Below are positions 49,897-58,302 of a DNA stretch of 64,000 nucleotides, piece by piece. Source of the stretch: an uncultured Collinsella sp. (GTDB taxonomy: Bacteria > Actinomycetota > Coriobacteriia > Coriobacteriales > Coriobacteriaceae). The stretch lies in the NCBI GenBank assembly GCA_958369225.1, contig CATXID010000001.1:1-64000 (forward strand), given 5' to 3'. The notes under the pieces are model-generated. The model made no database searches. It was not told the DNA's origin and was given only the letters and a program-made list of their open reading frames with translations. The stretch's first letter is position 1, and every line of letters begins with the position of its first letter. The translations under genes were made by a program, and so were the position numbers.

Positions 49897-49998
49897 AGTG
49901 CCTCCTTGGGCGCCCCACGCCGGCATGCGCGGCGATTCGTAATTCATTGCGATGTACTTAATCTATCACGGCTTCATAACGTTGCGGCGGTGGCGGTC

Positions 49999-50004
49999 TA
50001 TACT
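49999..50004 (+). promoter_or_regulatory. Candidate -10 box of the aminotransferase gene
   Basis: TATACT lies 43 bases before ATG 50047. The upstream TTGCGG is too close to be a normal -35. Confidence 0.35.
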
Positions 50005-50046
50005 TAGACGAACTGCAACGTACCGCTTCGCGAAAGGTCGCACCCC

Positions 50047-51351
50047 ATGCAGACGATCTACCAGAAGATGGAAACCACCGAACTCGATGCCGCCATCGAG
50101 GCGCTCAAAGCCGAGGTCGCCGAGGTCAAGGCCAAGGGCCTGGCGCTCGATATGGCCCGCGGCAAGCCGTCGCCCGCCCAGGTTGACATCTCGCGCCCCA
50201 TGCTCGATATCCTCAATGCCGATGCCGATCTGCACGACGGCAACGTCGACTGCTCCAACTACGGCTGTTTTGAGGGCATTCCCTCGGCACGCAAGCTGGC
50301 GGGGGAGTTCCTGGGTTGCCCCGCCGAGCAGACGCTCGTACTGGGTTCGTCGAGCCTTTTGATCGAGCATGACATCGCCGGCATGTTCTGGCGTTGCGGT
50401 TCGTGCGGCAGCGAGCCCTGGGACGCCTACGAGGCCGCGCACGACGGCAAGAAGGTCAAGTTCCTGTGCCCCGTTCCCGGCTACGATCGCCACTTTGGCA
50501 TCACCGCCGATTTGGGCATCGAGAACGTCCCCGTCGCGATGACCGACAACGGCCCCGACATGGACGAGATCGAGCGCCTGGTTGCCGCTGACGACTCCAT
50601 TAAGGGTATCTGGTGCGTGCCCAAGTATTCCAACCCCACGGGCATCACCTTTAGCGAGGACACCGTGCGTCGCCTGGTCGAGATGCCCACGGCCGCGCCC
50701 GATTTCCGCATCTTCTGGGACAACGCCTACTGCGTGCACGACCTGTACGACGAGACCGACGAGCTCGCCAACATCTTTGACCTCGCTCGCGCGGCGGGCA
50801 CCGAGGACCGCGTGGTGGCCTTTGCCTCGACGTCCAAGATTACCTTCCCGGGCGCCGGCATCGGCTTTATCGGTGCGAGCCCCGCGGTCATCGCCGAGTT
50901 CTCCAAGCGCCTGAAGGCCGGCCTCATCAGCGCCGACAAGCTCAACCAACTGCGTCACGTGCGCTTCCTTCCCACCATCGAGGCGGTCAAGGAGCACATG
51001 AAAAAGCATGCCGAGTTCCTGCGTCCGCGCTTTGAGGCCGTCGAGCGCAAGCTCACCGAGGGCTTGGGCGACACGGGCTGCGCCACCTGGACGCACCCTC
51101 GCGGCGGCTACTTTGTGAGCTTTGATGGTCCCGAGGGCTCGGCCCAGAAGGTCGCCGCGCTTTGCGTCGACTTGGGCGTTAAGCTCACGCCGGCTGGTGC
51201 CACCTGGCCTTATGGCAAGGACCCGCGCGACACCAACATCCGCATCGCGCCGAGCTATCCCACGGTCGAGGACCTGGAGGCCGCGCTCGATGTGCTGGTG
51301 CTGGCCGTTAAGCTTGTCGCTGCCGAGCTTGCGCGTGCCGAGCGCGCCTAG
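50047..51351 (+). CDS. Aspartate aminotransferase-like protein, fold-type I subgroup Ic
   Basis: The 434-residue PLP enzyme fits the Ic aspartate aminotransferase family of Actinobacteria and others. It has DMARGKPSPAQVD near 39-51, the NYG motif, VPKYSNPTGITF, the DNAYCVHDLY aspartate region and the PLP-lysine in ASTSKITFPGAGIGF. Aspartate/2-oxoglutarate is the most likely pair. ATG 50047 follows GAAAGGTC. A STAS gene begins 66 bases on. Confidence 0.88.
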   Translation: MQTIYQKMETTELDAAIEALKAEVAEVKAKGLALDMARGKPSPAQVDISRPMLDILNADADLHDGNVDCSNYGCFEGIPSARKLAGEFLGCPAEQTLVLGSSSLLIEHDIAGMFWRCGSCGSEPWDAYEAAHDGKKVKFLCPVPGYDRHFGITADLGIENVPVAMTDNGPDMDEIERLVAADDSIKGIWCVPKYSNPTGITFSEDTVRRLVEMPTAAPDFRIFWDNAYCVHDLYDETDELANIFDLARAAGTEDRVVAFASTSKITFPGAGIGFIGASPAVIAEFSKRLKAGLISADKLNQLRHVRFLPTIEAVKEHMKKHAEFLRPRFEAVERKLTEGLGDTGCATWTHPRGGYFVSFDGPEGSAQKVAALCVDLGVKLTPAGATWPYGKDPRDTNIRIAPSYPTVEDLEAALDVLVLAVKLVAAELARAERA

Positions 51352-51416
51352 CGCGTATGGCCCCGCAAGTCCGGCCCAGTACTATCCGCACGTTCGATAC
51401 GTAAAGGAGCGTATAC

Positions 51417-51731
51417 ATGGATTTGGGTATTTCCACCAACCCCACGCCAGAGCTCTACACCATTAAGGTAACCGGCGAGATCGATATCTCTAACGCCGAT
51501 AGCCTGCGCAATGCCATCGACCTGGCGCTCGAGCAGCCCACTGAGGCCGTTGAGCTCGATTTTGCCCAGGTGAGCTACATCGATTCGACGGGCATTGGCG
51601 TGCTCGTGGGCGCCGCACACCACGCGGTCGACCACGGCAAGCGCTTTAGCTGCACCAATGTGCAGCCCCCGGTGATGCGCGTGGTCCAGCTGTTGGGTGT
51701 CGACCAGGAGATTTCGATCACCGCTGCATAA
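51417..51731 (+). CDS. STAS-domain anti-anti-sigma factor
   Basis: The 104-residue protein is a single STAS domain of the SpoIIAA/RsbV type: TGEIDISNADSLRNAI and VSYIDSTGIGVLVGA, with the phospho-acceptor Ser in IDSTGIG. It would be switched by a partner kinase/anti-sigma factor of RsbW type, not present here. ATG 51417 follows TAAAGGAGCG. Confidence 0.9.
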   Translation: MDLGISTNPTPELYTIKVTGEIDISNADSLRNAIDLALEQPTEAVELDFAQVSYIDSTGIGVLVGAAHHAVDHGKRFSCTNVQPPVMRVVQLLGVDQEISITAA

Positions 51732-51884
51732 TCTTTGCCCCCAAAAGGGCGTGCCGTTTGGCATATGTTTGTGATGCGCTCGGACGTTTTGGCGTCCGGG
51801 CGCTATACTTGACCGAATGAATAGACGAGTTCCGGCCGAATGGCGCGGTGCGGGCTCGACTCACATCGAGCCTTGGAGGTATGT

Positions 51885-52481
51885 GTGTTTGGTATTGGAG
51901 AGGGTGAGCTCGCGATCATCGTGGTCTTCGGCTTTTTGCTGTTTGGCCCGGATAAGCTCCCACAGATGGGCCGCACGATCGGCCGTGCCATCCGTCAGTT
52001 CCGCGAGACGCAGGAAAAGATGACGGCCGTTGTTCAGTCCGAGATTATCGATCCGGTGAGCGAGGCCGCATCGGCCCCGGTCAAGCCCAAGAAGGCTGCT
52101 GCGACCGACGACGATTCCGATGCGGACGAGGATGCCGCCGAGACGGCAGCGCCCGCCAAGAAGGAGACCTTTGCCGAGCGCCGTGCCCGCCTTGCCGCCG
52201 AGAAGGCCGCAAGCGAGGGTGCTGCTGAGGGCGAAGGCGCTGCCGATGAGGCCGAGGGCGCCGAGTCTGTCGCTGCCGCCGCTGCCGCCGCTGCCGCCGC
52301 TGCCGCCGTCGAGCCCGAACCTGCTGCAGAGCCGGAGCCCGAGCCGGCAGAGCCCACGACGGCCGACCTCTATGCCCGTCGCCCCCGCAAGCGCAAAGCC
52401 GTCGTCGACCAGCTCGCTCGCGAGCTCGAGGCCGAGGACGACGCCGCTGCCGCCGACGCCCCGAAGGGAGGCGACGAGTAA
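51885..52481 (+). CDS. TatA/TatB-family translocase subunit with acidic Ala-rich tail
   Basis: The protein begins MFGIGEGELAIIVVFGFLLFGPDKLPQMGRTIGRAIRQF, the N-terminal anchor and amphipathic helix of TatA/B, followed by an unusually long acidic Ala/Glu tail. The tail holds 12 alanines in a row from four GCTGCCGCC repeats. Whether it plays TatA or TatB roles is undecided. GTG 51885 is chosen: it follows GGAGGT by four bases and gives the family start. It overlaps tatC by TAATG. Confidence 0.85.
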   Translation: MFGIGEGELAIIVVFGFLLFGPDKLPQMGRTIGRAIRQFRETQEKMTAVVQSEIIDPVSEAASAPVKPKKAAATDDDSDADEDAAETAAPAKKETFAERRARLAAEKAASEGAAEGEGAADEAEGAESVAAAAAAAAAAAAVEPEPAAEPEPEPAEPTTADLYARRPRKRKAVVDQLARELEAEDDAAAADAPKGGDE

Positions 52482-53272
52482 TGCCTATCGGACCTGCGCG
52501 TATGCCGCTCTTCGATCACCTGGGGGAACTCCGTCGCCGCCTGACCATCGTGGTCGTCTCGGTGTTTGCCGCCGCTATCGTGCTGTATTTCGCCACGCCC
52601 GTGGTGCTCGACATTCTGGAAGACCCCATCCGCTCCTTTGTACCGGACGGTAAGTTCTACATCACCACCACGCTCGGCGGATTTGGCCTGCGCTTCTCGC
52701 TGGCCATCAAGATGGCCGTGGTCATGTGCACACCCATGATTATCTGGCAGATTCTGGCGTTTTTCCTGCCGGCGCTTCGCCCCAACGAGCGCAAGTGGGT
52801 CGTGCCCACGGTGCTCGCCTCGACGGTGCTGTTCTTCCTGGGCGCCATTTTCTGCTATTTCATCATCATTCCTGCGGGCTTTGAGTGGCTCATCGGCGAG
52901 ACTTCGGCCGTCGCCACGGCGCTGCCCGATCTGGAGAACTACGTCAACATGGAGCTGCTCTTTATGATCGGCTTTGGTGTGGCGTTTGAGCTGCCGCTCA
53001 TCATCTTTTACCTGTCCGTCTTCCATATCGTGTCCTATGCGGCCTTCCGCAGTGCCTGGCGTTACGTATACGTTGGCCTGCTCGTGGGTTCGGCTGTGAT
53101 CACGCCCGACGGCTCGCCCGTCACCCTGGGCCTTATGTACGGCGCCCTGCTCTCGCTCTACGAGATTTCGCTTGCCATCGCCCGTGTGGTCATTACCGCG
53201 CGCGAGGGCAAGGAGGGCTTGTTCGTGAGTCGTCTGGACCTGTTCTCGGACGATGAGGACGACGAGGAGTAA
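52481..53272 (+). CDS. tatC: Sec-independent protein translocase TatC
   Basis: TatC recognises twin-arginine signal peptides. The 263-residue, six-segment membrane protein has LFDHLGELRRRL near 10-21, IIWQILAFFLPALRPNER, and the conserved FGVAFELPLIIF. The C-terminus is acidic. The start overlaps the TatA/B stop codon by one base (TAATG). Together with TatA/B it forms the export system likely used by the lipoprotein at 58303. Confidence 0.95.
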   Translation: MPIGPARMPLFDHLGELRRRLTIVVVSVFAAAIVLYFATPVVLDILEDPIRSFVPDGKFYITTTLGGFGLRFSLAIKMAVVMCTPMIIWQILAFFLPALRPNERKWVVPTVLASTVLFFLGAIFCYFIIIPAGFEWLIGETSAVATALPDLENYVNMELLFMIGFGVAFELPLIIFYLSVFHIVSYAAFRSAWRYVYVGLLVGSAVITPDGSPVTLGLMYGALLSLYEISLAIARVVITAREGKEGLFVSRLDLFSDDEDDEE

Positions 53273-53278
53273 ATCGGT

Positions 53279-53635
53279 ATGCACGAGGTTGGCATTGTCA
53301 ACGGCATACTCGATACAGTGATTCGCGCGGCGCGTGGGGCGGGGGCCTCGCGCGCCGTTTTGGTTACGCTACGTATCGGGGATATGACCGAGGTCGTGCG
53401 CGAGGCGCTCGACTTTGCATGGGAGACGTTTCGCGACGAGGACCCGCTCACGCGCGGCTGCGAGCTTGCCGTGGAGGAAGTCCATCCACAAAGTGAGTGC
53501 CTGGGCTGCGGCGAGGTCTTCGATCACGACCGCTTTCATTGCCGCTGTCCCCAGTGTGGCGGCGCCAACGTGCGTCTGCTGCACGGTCGCGAGCTCGACA
53601 TCGCAAGTATCGAAATCGAGACCCCCGACGATTAG
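53279..53635 (+). CDS. hypA: Hydrogenase/urease nickel incorporation protein HypA
   Basis: HypA binds nickel and hands it to hydrogenase (or urease) maturation. The 118-residue protein begins MHEVGIV, whose His2 binds nickel, and has the zinc-binding CLGC and CPQC motifs. ATG 53279 lies 6 bases after tatC. hypB follows 55 bases later. No hydrogenase structural genes are in the window. Confidence 0.92.
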   Translation: MHEVGIVNGILDTVIRAARGAGASRAVLVTLRIGDMTEVVREALDFAWETFRDEDPLTRGCELAVEEVHPQSECLGCGEVFDHDRFHCRCPQCGGANVRLLHGRELDIASIEIETPDD

Positions 53636-53690
53636 CTCGCCGGCCACCTGGGGACGGGGTATAAAGGGGCCAAAGTAAGGAGTGCCGAGT

Positions 53691-54374
53691 ATGGCTGAGA
53701 AAACGATTGATATCGCGTCGCCGATTCTGTCGCGCAATGAGCGCCTGGCAGATCAGCTGCGTCAGCGATTTAAAGAGACAAACACCTATGTGATTAACGT
53801 CTTGTCGAGCCCCGGTTCGGGCAAGACCACCACGATTTTGGGCACCAACGAGCGCCTGCGCGACAAGGCCGGCCTGCGTTGCGCCGTCATCGAGGGCGAT
53901 ATCGCCTCGGACGTCGACGCCATCACCATGAAGGAAGCCGGCATGCCCGCCATCCAGATCAACACGGGCGGCCTGTGCCACCTCGAGGGCAACATGATCA
54001 TGGAGGCCGTTGACGCCTTCGACCAGGCGGTGGGTCTGGAAAACATCGACGTCATCTTTATCGAAAATGTGGGCAACTTGGTCTGCCCGGTCGACTTTGA
54101 CCTGGGTGAGAACCTGTCCATCATGATTCTTTCGGTGCCCGAGGGCGACGACAAGCCTATCAAGTACCCGGGCATCTTCCAACACGCCGGTGCACAGCTG
54201 CTCAACAAGGTCGATGTGGCCCCGGCTTTCGATTTTGACATGGATAGGTATACTAAGACACTCGATGACCTCAATCCGCAGGCGCCGCGGTTTGCCGTGA
54301 GCGCGCGCAAGGGCGAGGGCATGGATGCCTGGTGCGATTGGCTCATCGGGCAGATTGAGCAAGCAAGGGCGTAA
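53691..54374 (+). CDS. hypB: Hydrogenase nickel incorporation GTPase HypB
   Basis: The 227-residue SIMIBI GTPase has a P-loop (SSPGSGKT, 39-46), VIEGDIASDVDAITM, the metal-site region NTGGLCHLEGNM and IENVGNLVCPVDFD. The His-rich nickel-storage N-terminus of some HypB proteins is absent. ATG 53691 follows AAGGAG; the in-frame GTG at 53682 is inside that sequence. The protein provides GTP-driven nickel insertion with HypA. Confidence 0.94.
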   Translation: MAEKTIDIASPILSRNERLADQLRQRFKETNTYVINVLSSPGSGKTTTILGTNERLRDKAGLRCAVIEGDIASDVDAITMKEAGMPAIQINTGGLCHLEGNMIMEAVDAFDQAVGLENIDVIFIENVGNLVCPVDFDLGENLSIMILSVPEGDDKPIKYPGIFQHAGAQLLNKVDVAPAFDFDMDRYTKTLDDLNPQAPRFAVSARKGEGMDAWCDWLIGQIEQARA

Positions 54375-54428
54375 GTCGGCCGCCATACGGGCGGGCGTAG
54401 CCGCAGAGATACGAGATAGGAGCCTCTT

Positions 54429-57020
54429 TTGAAGCTCATCATCGCCGAGAAAAACGACGCCGCGCGTCAAATCGCCGAGCGGTTGTCCACGGGCAAGCCC
54501 AAAAAGGACAAGGTGTATAACACCGCCATCTACCGTTTTGAGTGGAAGGGCGAGGAGTGCGTGACGATCGGCCTCGCCGGTCACATCCTTGCGCCCGATT
54601 TTTGCGACAGCGTGCTGTTCGATAAAAAGCTGGGATGGTATTCGGTCACTGAGGACGGCGAGATGCTGCCGGCCGACATGCCCGATGGCCTGGCTCGTCC
54701 GCCTTACGACACCAAGCGTAAGCCGTTCCTTGCCGATGGCATCTCCATCAAGGGCTGGAAGCTCGAGAGTCTGCCCTATCTCACCTGGGCACCAGTCATT
54801 AAGTTGCCGGCCGAGAAAGAGCTCATTCGCTCGCTCAAGAACCTGGCTAAGAAGTCCGACAGTGTCATCATCGCTACGGACTTCGACCGCGAGGGCGAGC
54901 TGATCGGCTCGGACGCCCTCAACAAGGTGCGTGAGGTGGCACCCGACTTGCCGGTTGCCCGCGCCCAATACTCTTCGTTTACCAAGGCCGAGATTACGCA
55001 GGCCTTCGATAATCTCGTCTCGCTCGACCAGAATCTGGCCGACGCCGGCGAGAGCCGCCAGCACATCGACCTCATTTGGGGCGCGGTGCTCACGCGCTAC
55101 CTGACGCTCGCCAAGTTCGGCGGCTTTGGCAACGTGCGTTCTGCCGGCCGCGTGCAGACACCGACGCTTGCCCTGGTGGTCGAGCGCGAGCGCGAGCGCA
55201 TGGCGTTTGTGCCCGAGGACTATTGGCAGATTCGCGGCATGGGTGCCGCACAGGGCGCCGCCGAGGACGACCGCTTTAAGATTGCGCATAAGACGGCGCG
55301 TTTTACCGACAAAGATGCTGCCGAGACGGCGTATGGTCACGTCGACGGCGCCAAGACGGCGACCGTTGCCGCGGTGACCAAGCGCTCGCGTAAGCAGCAG
55401 CCGCCCACGCCGTTTGCGACGACCTCGCTGCAGGCTGCCGCCGCGGCCGAGGGCATCTCGCCCGCACGCACCATGCGCATCGCCGAGTCCCTCTACATGG
55501 CCGGTCTCATCAGCTACCCGCGTGTCGACAATACCGTGTACCCTGCGACGCTCGATCTGGGCGCCGTGGTGAGCGACCTGGCAAAGATCAACCCGGCGCT
55601 GGCGCCCGTGTGCAAAAAGGTGCTCGCCGGTCCCATGAAGCCCACGCGCGGCAAGGTCGAGACCACTGACCACCCGCCTATCTATCCCACGGGTGAGGGC
55701 GATCCGTCCATGCTCGACGGCGGTCAGCGCAAGCTCTACGACCTCATCGCCCGTCGCTTCCTGGCAACGCTCATGGGGCCCGCGACCATCGAGAACACCA
55801 AGCTCGAGCTCGATGTCAACGGCGAGCCGTTCGTGGCCTCGGGCGACGTGCTCGTGACCCCTGGCTTCCGTGAGGCCTATCCGTATGGCCTTAAACGCGA
55901 CGAGCAGATGCCGCCGCTGGAGCAGGGCGATACGGTCGACGTGTTCGACATTAAGCTCGAGGCCAAGCAGACCGAGCCGCCCGCACGCTACAGCCAGGGC
56001 AAGCTCGTGCAGGAGATGGAGAAGCGCGGCCTGGGTACCAAGTCCACGCGCGCGAGCATCATCGAGCGCCTGTATGCCGTGCGCTATCTCAAAAACGATC
56101 CCGTGGAGCCGAGTCAGCTGGGTATCGCCATCATCGATGCGCTGACGCAGTTTGCCCCGCGCATCACGAGCCCCGATATGACCAGCGAGCTCGATGGCGA
56201 TATGACCCGTGTGGAGCGCGGCGAGGACACCGAAGAGCATGTCGTGACGCACTCGCGCGCGCTGCTGGCTGGCGTGCTCGACGAGCTGCTCAAGCACACG
56301 CAGGAGCTGGGCGACGCCATCAGCGACGCCGTCACGGCCGATGCGCGCGTGGGCGCCTGCCCCAAGTGCGGCAAGGACCTGGTTATGAAGACGAGCGCCA
56401 AGACCCGCGGCAGCTTTATCGGCTGCATGGGCTGGCCCGACTGCGACGTGACCTATCCGGTGCCGAGCGGCGTCAAGGTAAGCCCGCTCGAGGGCGAGGC
56501 GGCCGTGTGCCCCGAGTGCGGTGCGCCGCGCATTAAGTGCCAGCCGTTCCGCCAGAAGGCCTTCGAGATTTGCGTGAACCCCACGTGCCCCACCAACTAC
56601 GAACCCGACCTTAAGGTGGGCGAGTGCAAGGTGTGCGCCGAGGCAGGACGCCATGGCGACCTAATCGCGCACAAGAGCGAAAAGAGCGGCAAGCGCTTTA
56701 TCCGCTGCACCAACTACGACGACTGCGGCGTGAGCTATCCGCTGCCGGCGCGCGGTAAGCTCGAGGCGACGGGCGAGACCTGCCCCGAGTGCGGCGCCCC
56801 CATCGTGGTGGTCAACACGGCGCGCGGCCCGTGGCGCATCTGCGTCAACATGGACTGCCCGACCAAGGAGAAGAAGCCCGCCCGCGGCCGCAAGACCACG
56901 ACCAAGGCGAGCACGGCGAAGAAGACCACGGCGGGAAAGAAGACTGCTGCCAAGAAGACGACCGCCAAAAAGACGACGGCCAAGAAGTCGACTACCAAGA
57001 AGGCAGCCGCCGACAAGTAG
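54429..57020 (+). CDS. Archaeal-type DNA topoisomerase I (type IA) with Lys/Ala tail
   Basis: The 863-residue enzyme relaxes negative supercoils. It begins MKLIIAEKNDAARQIAERLS, then GLAGHILAPDF, as in euryarchaeal TopA, not the bacterial KLVIVESPAKAKTI type. The Toprim acidic pair D151/D153 is in TDFDREGELIG, and catalytic Y363 in LISYPRVDNTVYP. The C-terminal part has four CxxC-type zinc ribbons (about 642-810), then a histone-H1-like tail of TAKKTTAKK repeats. TTG 54429 follows AGGAGCC. A role beside another TopA is not excluded. Confidence 0.87.
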   Translation: MKLIIAEKNDAARQIAERLSTGKPKKDKVYNTAIYRFEWKGEECVTIGLAGHILAPDFCDSVLFDKKLGWYSVTEDGEMLPADMPDGLARPPYDTKRKPFLADGISIKGWKLESLPYLTWAPVIKLPAEKELIRSLKNLAKKSDSVIIATDFDREGELIGSDALNKVREVAPDLPVARAQYSSFTKAEITQAFDNLVSLDQNLADAGESRQHIDLIWGAVLTRYLTLAKFGGFGNVRSAGRVQTPTLALVVERERERMAFVPEDYWQIRGMGAAQGAAEDDRFKIAHKTARFTDKDAAETAYGHVDGAKTATVAAVTKRSRKQQPPTPFATTSLQAAAAAEGISPARTMRIAESLYMAGLISYPRVDNTVYPATLDLGAVVSDLAKINPALAPVCKKVLAGPMKPTRGKVETTDHPPIYPTGEGDPSMLDGGQRKLYDLIARRFLATLMGPATIENTKLELDVNGEPFVASGDVLVTPGFREAYPYGLKRDEQMPPLEQGDTVDVFDIKLEAKQTEPPARYSQGKLVQEMEKRGLGTKSTRASIIERLYAVRYLKNDPVEPSQLGIAIIDALTQFAPRITSPDMTSELDGDMTRVERGEDTEEHVVTHSRALLAGVLDELLKHTQELGDAISDAVTADARVGACPKCGKDLVMKTSAKTRGSFIGCMGWPDCDVTYPVPSGVKVSPLEGEAAVCPECGAPRIKCQPFRQKAFEICVNPTCPTNYEPDLKVGECKVCAEAGRHGDLIAHKSEKSGKRFIRCTNYDDCGVSYPLPARGKLEATGETCPECGAPIVVVNTARGPWRICVNMDCPTKEKKPARGRKTTTKASTAKKTTAGKKTAAKKTTAKKTTAKKSTTKKAAADK

Positions 57021-57048
57021 CGGCGCAGCCGAAACATTGCCCAAAACA

Positions 57049-57088
57049 AAAAACGAGCGAGGGTCTCATGATTCTCGCTCGTTTTTTA
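57049..57088 (+). terminator. Terminator of the topoisomerase gene
   Basis: AAAAAACGAGCGAG and CTCGCTCGTTTTTT form a 14-bp stem with a 12-base loop and a T run; it is perfect. Confidence 0.93.
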
Positions 57089-57090
57089 TC

Positions 57091-57120
57091 CGGCAGTTAG
57101 GAACGTCCCTAACTGCCGGC
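57091..57120. repeat. Perfect GGAACGTCC palindrome
   Basis: CCGGCAGTTAGG (57091-57102) and CCTAACTGCCGG (57109-57120) flank AACGTC. A T run follows, so it may also terminate. The half arm TTTCACCGCAAGTTT at 57124-57139 belongs to the TTGCGGTGAAATAG family. Confidence 0.85.
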
Positions 57121-57153
57121 TTTTTCACCGCAAGTTTTGATCGGTTGTTGGGA

Positions 57154-58101
57154 TTACTTCACCTCGACGGGGGCGGCGCCGGGGTAGCGGTCCTCAAAGT
57201 CCAGACGGTATTTGTTGTCGTTGGTGCCCGCTACGTTGTCGCGCGCCAGCGGTGCCACGATCTCGTCCTTGTGGTTGGCGGGGCTGGAGTACTCAAGGCT
57301 GATCTCCCAGGCATCGCAAATGACGTCAATGCGATTCTCCAGGTCGTCGTAGAGCGCGATGATGTCTTTCCACGAGCTGTAGTTCTGCGAGTCGATGGGA
57401 ACGTCCAGATCCTCGACCCCGTCCTTGAGGTCGTCGATCTGATCCTCGAGCGCCTCGGCGGCATCGCTGGCCGACTGACGCGAGCTTCGGTCATCCTTAA
57501 GGTAATACGTGTTGAATGTGGTGGCGCAGTCGCGAACCTGCTGATCAAGATCGGAGAGCCTGCTGTAGTAGGAGCTCAGCTGGTCGTAGACGTTCTGCTC
57601 GCTGATGGTGGCGGCATCGTGGGCGTCATCGTCATCATCGTCAAGCTTGTTGGGGTCGCCCTTTACGGACACATCGTCGTCATCGTGGTCGATCTTGACC
57701 TTCTCGATGGTTGTGCCCTTGGAATCGTCGGCGTTCTTGTTGAACGGTCCGATCATAAAGAATGCGACCAGCGCGATAATCACGACGACCAGCACGGCGA
57801 TGATGCCGATAAGCAGAGCGTTGTTGTTTTTGGGCGCGTCGGGAGCACCGGCCTGCGGAGCGGCGGTCGGTATGGGCTGCTGCGGCGCGAAGCCGGCTGG
57901 CGTCGCCCATTGCTGCGTCGCGCCAACTTCGGGCTGGGGAGTGGGCGCGGGCTGATGGGCGGACTGCACGGTCACGTCCGCCTGCGCATCCTCTTGCGAC
58001 TGAGAGGCCTGGCCATCATCGGTTGCCGGCGTTCCGCAGCTGGTGCAAAAACGCTCGTCGTCATTCAGAAGCTTGCCGCAATGGGTACAAAACCGGGGCA
58101 T
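57154..58101 (-). CDS. Zinc-ribbon membrane protein of unknown function
   Basis: The 315-residue protein begins with a zinc ribbon (MPRFCTHCGKLL and FCTSCGTP, 1-25), then a Gln/Pro/Ala linker, one membrane segment near 98-118, and an outer region that starts Asp-rich (DDDDVSVKGDPNKLDDDDDDAHD). A helical domain follows from about 165. Such zinc-ribbon/one-segment proteins are common in this group, with no known function. ATG 58101 is chosen because GGAAGGAA lies just upstream. Confidence 0.75.
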   Translation of the reverse strand: MPRFCTHCGKLLNDDERFCTSCGTPATDDGQASQSQEDAQADVTVQSAHQPAPTPQPEVGATQQWATPAGFAPQQPIPTAAPQAGAPDAPKNNNALLIGIIAVLVVVIIALVAFFMIGPFNKNADDSKGTTIEKVKIDHDDDDVSVKGDPNKLDDDDDDAHDAATISEQNVYDQLSSYYSRLSDLDQQVRDCATTFNTYYLKDDRSSRQSASDAAEALEDQIDDLKDGVEDLDVPIDSQNYSSWKDIIALYDDLENRIDVICDAWEISLEYSSPANHKDEIVAPLARDNVAGTNDNKYRLDFEDRYPGAAPVEVK

Positions 58102-58302
58102 GATGGTTCCTTCCATTCGATGTGTTGGCTAGATTATAAGGTGGTTCAGGTGCGGTTGGGCCGCGCCGACCCAACTGGTTATGTGAGGATGGTCGTGCCG
58201 CGCAAGCCCTGTCGCATGCGTCACAATGAGTGCGGCATACTGGGTGTCCGGCGCGGCCGTTTATCGACGGCTCGGTAGAATGCGATGGTGGGGAGTGAGT
58301 CT

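Noticed and set aside
53448..56654. A 1068-codon open frame on the minus strand
   Set aside because: It lies antisense to hypA, hypB and topoisomerase genes that have clear families; long antisense frames are expected at this GC content.
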